From assembly GCA_040902885.1 (NCBI GenBank), contig JBBDWK010000110.1:1-10905 (forward strand): a stretch of DNA of 10,905 bases. The letters are read 5' to 3'. How positions within the stretch are numbered: position 1 is the stretch's first letter; each line of letters begins with the position of its first letter. The notes below the pieces were generated by a model. The model saw nothing but the letters and a program-made list of their open reading frames with translations. It was not told where the DNA came from and searched no databases. The position numbers were made by a program, and so were the translations under genes. This DNA is from JBBDWK01 sp040902885. GTDB lineage: Bacteria > Acidobacteriota > Terriglobia > Bryobacterales > Bryobacteraceae. This document shows positions 7,066 through 10,905 of the stretch, in pieces.

Positions 7066-7892
7066 CCGGCGGATTCGGCCGCATCCTCCGGATGCTGAGC
7101 GCCACGGTTCTGGGCGCCATCGTCGCAGCCGGGCTGCTGGCGGATCTCATCGCGCCCTGGCCTTATGAACGCCAGTTTCGCGAGTTCACCAACGCTCCAC
7201 CTTCAAGCCAGTTCCCTCTGGGTACGGACGATCTCGGAAGGGACCGTTTCTCGCGTCTGCTGCACGGCACGCGCATCTCGCTGCTTCTGGCCGTCGTGGC
7301 CGCGGTGCTTGCCACGGCCGCCGCGGCCATCATAGGCGGGCTTGCGGGCTATTACGGCGGGAGGTGGGACCGGGTGGTGACCGATGGGACCGACCTGATG
7401 CTCTCCCTGCCGTGGCTGTTCGTGCTGCTCACCGTGCGGGCCATGCTCCCCCTGGATGTGGCGCCGGCCGCATCGGTCGCGATCACCTTTGCCCTGCTCG
7501 GCCTGCTGGACTGGGCGGGACCGGCGCGCATCGTGCGCACGGGCGTCCGCGAGACTTTAGATTCCGCCTTCGTCCTGGCCGCGCGCAGCCGCGGACTGGC
7601 CCGGCCCCGAATCCTCCTGTATCACGTTCTGCCGCACCTGGTGCCGGTTCTTACCGCCCAGTTCTGGATCTCTATCCCGATCTTCATTCTGGCCGAAGCC
7701 AACTTGGGAATGCTGGGACTTGGGGTCACCGAGCCGCTGCCCAGCTGGGGCGGCCTTCTGCGGGAACTGGAGAGCCAATCGACGGCCATTCTCAGCCTCT
7801 CCGTACCCTTATGGCTGCTGGCTCCGGTGGGTGTCCTGCTGGCGGTGGTGGGATGCTTCCAGATTCTCTCGACAACTGAGGTGACCTCTTGA
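7062..7892 (+). CDS. ABC transporter permease, OppC/DppC type
   Basis: A 276-residue second permease of the importer. An N-terminal helix (about 12-31) is followed by FPLGTDDLGRDRFSRLLHGTR (about 51-71), the hallmark of OppC/DppC permeases, then helices near 73-98, 112-130, 136-152, 199-217 and 245-268. The EAA loop is AARSRGLARPRILLYHVLP (about 173-191), and the conserved C-terminal segment LGMLGLGVTEPLPSWGGLL (about 215-233) is intact. It should pair with the OppB-type permease to form the channel. The stop overlaps the TTG start of the binding-protein gene (TTGA at 7889-7892). Confidence 0.93.
   Translation: MTGGFGRILRMLSATVLGAIVAAGLLADLIAPWPYERQFREFTNAPPSSQFPLGTDDLGRDRFSRLLHGTRISLLLAVVAAVLATAAAAIIGGLAGYYGGRWDRVVTDGTDLMLSLPWLFVLLTVRAMLPLDVAPAASVAITFALLGLLDWAGPARIVRTGVRETLDSAFVLAARSRGLARPRILLYHVLPHLVPVLTAQFWISIPIFILAEANLGMLGLGVTEPLPSWGGLLRELESQSTAILSLSVPLWLLAPVGVLLAVVGCFQILSTTEVTS
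7878..7883 (+). promoter_or_regulatory. Shine-Dalgarno supporting a TTG start
   Basis: GAGGTG lies five bases before TTG 7889-7891. Together with the MKKFLG-type signal-peptide start that the TTG opens, it supports the rare TTG as the true start of the binding protein. Confidence 0.6.
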
Positions 7893-9517
7893 AGAAGTTC
7901 CTCGGCCCGTGCCTCCTTCTTCCGGCACTGCTTCTCGCGCTCGGGCCTCAAAAACCCGGCGGCGAGCTTCGCCTGGCCTTGCAGGCGGAACCCCGGACGC
8001 TCGACCCGCACCTTGCGGCGGACGAACCTTCCGACTTAATCCGGTATCTGACCTCGGGCGTGCTGATCCGCCTGAATCGCCGGACACAGCGCCTGGAGCC
8101 GGAGCTGGCCACCTCGTGGAAATTGTCCGATGGCGGCAGAAAGCTCGCGATCCGCTTGCGCGAGGGAGTCAAGTTCTCCGACGGCTCTCCGTTCACCTCC
8201 CAGGATGTGGTCCACACATTCCAGCGTCTGATCGACCCCGCTCGGAATTCCCCGGTGGGCGACGGCTTTCGCCCGGGGAGTGGACATCTGGCGTGCCAAG
8301 CGCAAGGCGATTACGCGGTTAGCATCGAGTTTCCCGAACCGCTGGTCTCCGTGGAGAAGCTGCTCGATGGCGTGGCGATCCTGTCCTCCGGATCCTCCCA
8401 GCCGGAGAGCGCGGTTCTGGGTCCCTTCTACCTGGCGGAACGAAAACCGGGCGTGTACCTGCGCTTGCAGCGGAACCCGAACTTTTGGAAGCGTGACGAT
8501 CGAGGGACGCGGCTTCCCTATCTGGATTCCATTCGTCTGGAGATCCAGCGAAATCGCGATTTCGAGCTTCTCCGCTTCCGGCGCGGAGAGTTTCATCTGA
8601 TTAATAACCTGGACGCGCAGGCGTTTGAAAGGCTGAAGGACGAGTCGGCGGGCGGGCTGCTCGATCTGGGAGTCTCGACGGACTCCGAGCAGATGTGGTT
8701 CAACATGACGCCGGCGGCCCCCATTCCCGCTTATAAGAAAGCCTGGTTTCGTTCGCGGAATTTTCGCCGTGCCATTTCGGAGGCCATCAACCGGAACGAC
8801 ATTGTGCGAATCGTCTATAAGGGACACGCGGCGCCGGCCGCCGGTGCGGTGCCTTCCTCCAACCGATTCTGGTTCAACGCGAACCTCAAGCCTCCCGCGC
8901 ATAAACCGAGCGCTGCACTCGCGAGGCTGGCGCAGGACGGATTCCGGCTACAGGACGGACTGCTCAAAGACAGCGCGGGGCACGACGTGGAATTCTCCAT
9001 CCTCACCAATGCCGGCAACAAATCCCGGGAAAAGATGGCCGCCATGATCCAGCAAGACCTGAAGGCCATCGGCATCCGTGTTAACGTGGCCGCCCTGGAC
9101 TTTCCCTCCCTGCTTGAGAAGATCAGCCGCAGCTTCAACTACGAAGCCTGCCTGCTGGGGCTGGTGAATGTGGATCTCGATCCCAATCTGCAAATGAACC
9201 TTTGGCTCAGCTCGTCGAGCAACCATCAGTGGAACCCGAACCAAAAGTCTCCGGAGACGCCCTGGGAGGCGGAAGTGGACCGGTTGATGCGGCAGCAGGC
9301 GTCCGATCCCGACCCGGCGCAGCGCAAGGAGGCGTTCGATCGCGTTCAGGAAATTGTGGCGGAAGAAGTGCCGTTCATCTACCTGGTGAACCGGAACGCG
9401 CTGGCCGGAGTGTCGCCGGCGCTCGAAAACGTACAGCCCTCGGCGCTATGGCCGCAGACGCTTTGGAACGCGGAACGGATGTCCTTCTCCTCGCCGCTGC
9501 GAGCCGGATCAAGATGA
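7889..9517 (+). CDS. Extracellular solute-binding protein, family 5 (peptide/nickel ABC importer)
   Basis: A 542-residue periplasmic binding protein that captures the substrate and delivers it to the two permeases. The N-terminus MKKFLGPCLLLPALLLALG is a clear signal peptide. Family-5 features seen: GGELRLALQAEPRTLDPH (about 24-41), the NRRTQRLEPELATSWKLSDGG segment, REGVKFSDGSPFTSQDVVHTF (about 91-111), the lobe-II region SRNFRRAISEAINRNDIVRI (about 289-308) and the C-terminal EEVPFIYLVNRN (about 490-501). The only early Cys is residue 8, inside the hydrophobic core and not in a lipobox, so this is probably a soluble periplasmic protein and not a lipoprotein. Family members bind oligopeptides, dipeptides, nickel chelates, glutathione or sugars; the substrate cannot be told from sequence alone. 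It starts with TTG, overlaps the preceding permease by 4 bp, and its TGA overlaps the ATPase start. Confidence 0.93.
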   Translation: MKKFLGPCLLLPALLLALGPQKPGGELRLALQAEPRTLDPHLAADEPSDLIRYLTSGVLIRLNRRTQRLEPELATSWKLSDGGRKLAIRLREGVKFSDGSPFTSQDVVHTFQRLIDPARNSPVGDGFRPGSGHLACQAQGDYAVSIEFPEPLVSVEKLLDGVAILSSGSSQPESAVLGPFYLAERKPGVYLRLQRNPNFWKRDDRGTRLPYLDSIRLEIQRNRDFELLRFRRGEFHLINNLDAQAFERLKDESAGGLLDLGVSTDSEQMWFNMTPAAPIPAYKKAWFRSRNFRRAISEAINRNDIVRIVYKGHAAPAAGAVPSSNRFWFNANLKPPAHKPSAALARLAQDGFRLQDGLLKDSAGHDVEFSILTNAGNKSREKMAAMIQQDLKAIGIRVNVAALDFPSLLEKISRSFNYEACLLGLVNVDLDPNLQMNLWLSSSSNHQWNPNQKSPETPWEAEVDRLMRQQASDPDPAQRKEAFDRVQEIVAEEVPFIYLVNRNALAGVSPALENVQPSALWPQTLWNAERMSFSSPLRAGSR

Positions 9518-10290
9518 CACCAGACATCCTTCTCTCGACGCACCTATCGGTGGATTACCGCCAGAAACCTGGTGTGCTCCGGGACTGCCGGCTCGGGATT
9601 TGCGAGGGAGAAATCTTCGGCCTGGCCGGGCAGAGCGGCTCGGGCAAGAGCACCATTGCGCTCGCCTTGCTCGGACTGCTGGAACCCGGCCAGGCAAATG
9701 TTCGCGGCGAGATCCTCTTCGAGGACAGAAACCTGATCGGTTTGCCGGAAGAAGAGCTGCGCGCTCTTCGTGGAAACCGCATCAGTTTGGTGCTCCAGAG
9801 CCCCATCGCCTCTCTGAACCCGCGCCTGCGCCTGGCGACCCAATTTCAGGAAGCCTGGAAGGCGCACGTGGTTGATCGCCCGGAAGCCTGGAAGGAAGCT
9901 GTCTTGGCCGCGCTCGAAAGCGTGAGCCTGCCAGCCGACGAAGCGTTTCTGCGTCTCTATCCCCGCGAGCTGAGCGTGGGAATCGCCCAGCGCGTGCTCA
10001 TCGCCATGGCGATCCTCCACGGGCCGAAACTGCTCATCGCCGACGAAGCGACCAGCGCGCTGGACGTTATTACGCAATCCGAAATTCTGGAGCTTTTCCA
10101 AGGCCTGAACCGGTCGCTCGGAATGTCGATCCTCTACATCACGCACGATCTCCGCTCGGCGGGCAAGATCTGCGACCGCATGGGAATTCTTTACGAAGGC
10201 CAGATGGTGGAATGCGGCCCCACGCGAAAGGTTCTGGAGCGGCCCACTCACCCTTACACGCAGCGTCTGATGGCCGCGCTGGTGGCCTGA
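9514..10290 (+). CDS. ABC transporter ATP-binding protein, OppD/DppD type
   Basis: A 258-residue cytoplasmic ATPase that powers the importer. Walker A is GQSGSGKST (39-47), the Q-loop is LVLQSP with Gln95, Walker B is LLIADEAT with Asp177/Glu178, the D-loop is SALD and the H-switch is ITHD with His211. The signature, after YPRE, is LSVGI (153-157, bases 9970-9984) instead of LSGGQ: the first Gly is Val and Gln is Ile. The protein ends just after HPYTQRLMAALVA, the beginning of the oligo_HPY region, so the C-terminal extension of typical 320-residue OppD/DppD proteins is missing. I chose the ATG at 9514 because it overlaps the preceding stop (ATGA) and opens the ABC domain; upstream in-frame codons only shadow the binding protein. 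No second (OppF-like) ATPase follows, so it either works as a homodimer or has a partner elsewhere (inference). Confidence 0.92.
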   Translation: MTPDILLSTHLSVDYRQKPGVLRDCRLGICEGEIFGLAGQSGSGKSTIALALLGLLEPGQANVRGEILFEDRNLIGLPEEELRALRGNRISLVLQSPIASLNPRLRLATQFQEAWKAHVVDRPEAWKEAVLAALESVSLPADEAFLRLYPRELSVGIAQRVLIAMAILHGPKLLIADEATSALDVITQSEILELFQGLNRSLGMSILYITHDLRSAGKICDRMGILYEGQMVECGPTRKVLERPTHPYTQRLMAALVA

Positions 10291-10296
10291 GGCCGC

Positions 10297-10310
10297 AGGC
10301 TGCCCAGCCT
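10297..10310 (+). terminator. Possible stem-loop at the end of the ABC operon
   Basis: AGGCT (10297-10301) and AGCCT (10306-10310) form a five-pair GC-rich stem with loop GCCC, seven bases after the ATPase stop. No T-run follows, so an intrinsic terminator is doubtful. It is the only candidate between the operon and the next gene. Confidence 0.25.
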
Positions 10311-10390
10311 CCGGCGTCCATTCCCGCCGCGACCGTAAGCACCTAGTCTCGTACCAAGGAATCCCCGCCCGCACGACCTGAATGCTGCAG

Positions 10391-10406
10391 TGTTTCGGAT
10401 GAAACA
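10391..10406. repeat. Perfect 6-bp inverted repeat in the intergenic region
   Basis: TGTTTC and GAAACA flank GGAT, about 80 bases upstream of the last gene. It could be an operator half-site pair or a short hairpin; no function is assigned. The rest of the 196-bp gap (10291-10486) holds no convincing gene. Confidence 0.3.
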
Positions 10407-10450
10407 AGGGTCCGGTCTCCATAATAGCTCCCCCAGTTTACCTCGTCGCA

Positions 10451-10459
10451 TGGTAAGAT
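10451..10459 (+). promoter_or_regulatory. Possible extended -10 promoter
   Basis: TGGTAAGAT fits the extended -10 form TGn-TAnnaT, 28 bases before the ATG at 10487. There is no properly spaced -35 (TTTACC at 10437-10442 is too close), so this is tentative. Confidence 0.3.
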
Positions 10460-10475
10460 CTCCTTCGAGTTTTTC

Positions 10476-10480
10476 AGGAG
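10476..10480 (+). promoter_or_regulatory. Shine-Dalgarno for the last gene
   Basis: AGGAG lies six bases before ATG 10487 and supports that start. Confidence 0.6.
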
Positions 10481-10486
10481 CACAGC

Positions 10487-10905
10487 ATGTCAACGATCAG
10501 CGGAAGTGTTGGCAAGGGCGGAGTGAATCGCCTGGATGACGTAAAGACAGTTCAGACCCTGCTCAATCAGCACATCGCAAAACTCGTGCCGCTAATGCCC
10601 GTGATCGTCACAGGCAAGTGCGACGCGCAGACGATCCTGATGATTGAGCAGTTCCAGCGGCGCGTGCTGCACCTGCCGAAGCCGGATGGGCGCGTAGATT
10701 CTGGTGGGCGTACGATCGCAGCGCTCATTGGCGCAGTTGGCTCCGCTCCCGGTATGGAACCTAGGCTGGAGGGGAACGAGCTACCCGTTCCAGTCGCAAA
10801 GATATTAAAGGAGATCCTGAAGGCTGCGGGTTTGCCGCGAGCCACGGTGACTAGTGTAGTGCGTCATGCAGATGGACGATTATCGCGGGCCGCGCGGGCG
10901 CGTTT
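10487..10905 (+). CDS. Protein with peptidoglycan-binding-like N-terminal domain, 5' part
   Basis: The frame is open for 139 codons and runs off the window. The N-terminus MSTISGSVGKGGVNRLDDVK, then TVQTLLN, CDAQTILMIEQFQRRV (about 45-60) and PDGRVDSGGRTIAAL (about 66-80), matches a peptidoglycan-binding-like helical module. The pattern (SVGKGG-N--DDVK-VQ-LLN ... G-CD--T---IE-FQ ... PDGRVDPGGRT) often precedes cell-wall hydrolase or toxin-like domains, sometimes in type VI secretion contexts. There is no signal peptide. After a linker, residues about 99-126 (PVPVAKILKEILKAAGLPRA then TVTSVVR) may open a second domain, possibly a peptidase, but it is cut off. The last residues, HADGRLSRAARAR, are unusually Arg/Ala-rich and could reflect a frameshift or sequence error. 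No secretion genes are visible nearby. Confidence 0.75.
   Translation, partial: MSTISGSVGKGGVNRLDDVKTVQTLLNQHIAKLVPLMPVIVTGKCDAQTILMIEQFQRRVLHLPKPDGRVDSGGRTIAALIGAVGSAPGMEPRLEGNELPVPVAKILKEILKAAGLPRATVTSVVRHADGRLSRAARAR

Noticed and set aside
8036..8902. Antisense open frame (288 codons) opposite the binding-protein gene
   Set aside because: It shadows a well-supported family-5 binding protein, and its translation has no recognisable domain.
9202..9513. Upstream in-frame extension of the ATPase (open from 9202)
   Set aside because: It lies inside the solute-binding protein gene in another frame and shows no domain. The ABC domain begins right after the ATG at 9514.
9544..10422. Long antisense open frame (292 codons) opposite the ATPase gene
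   Set aside because: The opposite strand encodes a clear ABC ATPase. The antisense translation is Arg/Gly/Gln-rich without motifs, as expected of a high-GC shadow.
10291..10486. Possible gene or mobile-element remnant in the intergenic gap
   Set aside because: Frames on both strands are short or shadow-like. I could not match any translation to a known family, and there are no terminal repeats.

Overview
The window looks like a piece of an acidobacterial-type genome (Solibacter/Bryobacter-like), probably from an environmental or metagenomic assembly. This is inference. The grounds are moderate-to-high GC, a large membrane-anchored HD-GYP/GAF/GGDEF protein of a type common in that phylum, and a compact oligopeptide ABC operon with a TTG-started binding protein. 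No rRNA, tRNA, CRISPR array, integrase or insertion sequence was seen.

Left block (1-3477, all + strand). The window opens inside a formylglycine-generating enzyme (FGE/SUMF1) family gene that keeps both catalytic cysteines. A small DUF1622 membrane protein overlaps its end, and 26 bp later comes a 389-residue multi-pass membrane protein of no family I can name. Directly after that stop codon lies the last 46 codons of a DUF1254/DUF1214 protein with nothing upstream, a gene remnant. A TolC-family outer membrane channel gene follows. The block reads like an envelope-related operon that has lost a gene by deletion.

Centre (3569-6064, - strand). One 831-residue protein has about six to eight membrane helices, then an HD-GYP phosphodiesterase domain, a GAF domain and a GGDEF cyclase domain. 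HD-GYP and GGDEF active-site motifs are intact, but the cyclase lacks the RxxD inhibitory site. It also has Asn where canonical diguanylate cyclases have the guanine-contacting Asp of GHxxGD. That is the position changed in the cGAMP-making 'Hypr' GGDEF enzymes, and it is the most testable novelty here.

Right block (6187-10290, + strand). Four overlapping genes (junctions ATGA, TTGA, ATGA) encode a peptide/nickel-type ABC importer: OppB-like permease, OppC-like permease, periplasmic solute-binding protein and one OppD-like ATPase. The ATPase is short at the C-terminus and has LSVGI instead of LSGGQ. The first gene starts with GTG behind a strong Shine-Dalgarno that could be masked by a small hairpin.

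Right edge (10291-10905). A 196-bp non-coding gap with two small inverted repeats and a possible extended -10 promoter precedes the 5' part of a gene for a protein with a peptidoglycan-binding-like N-terminal domain, cut by the window end.
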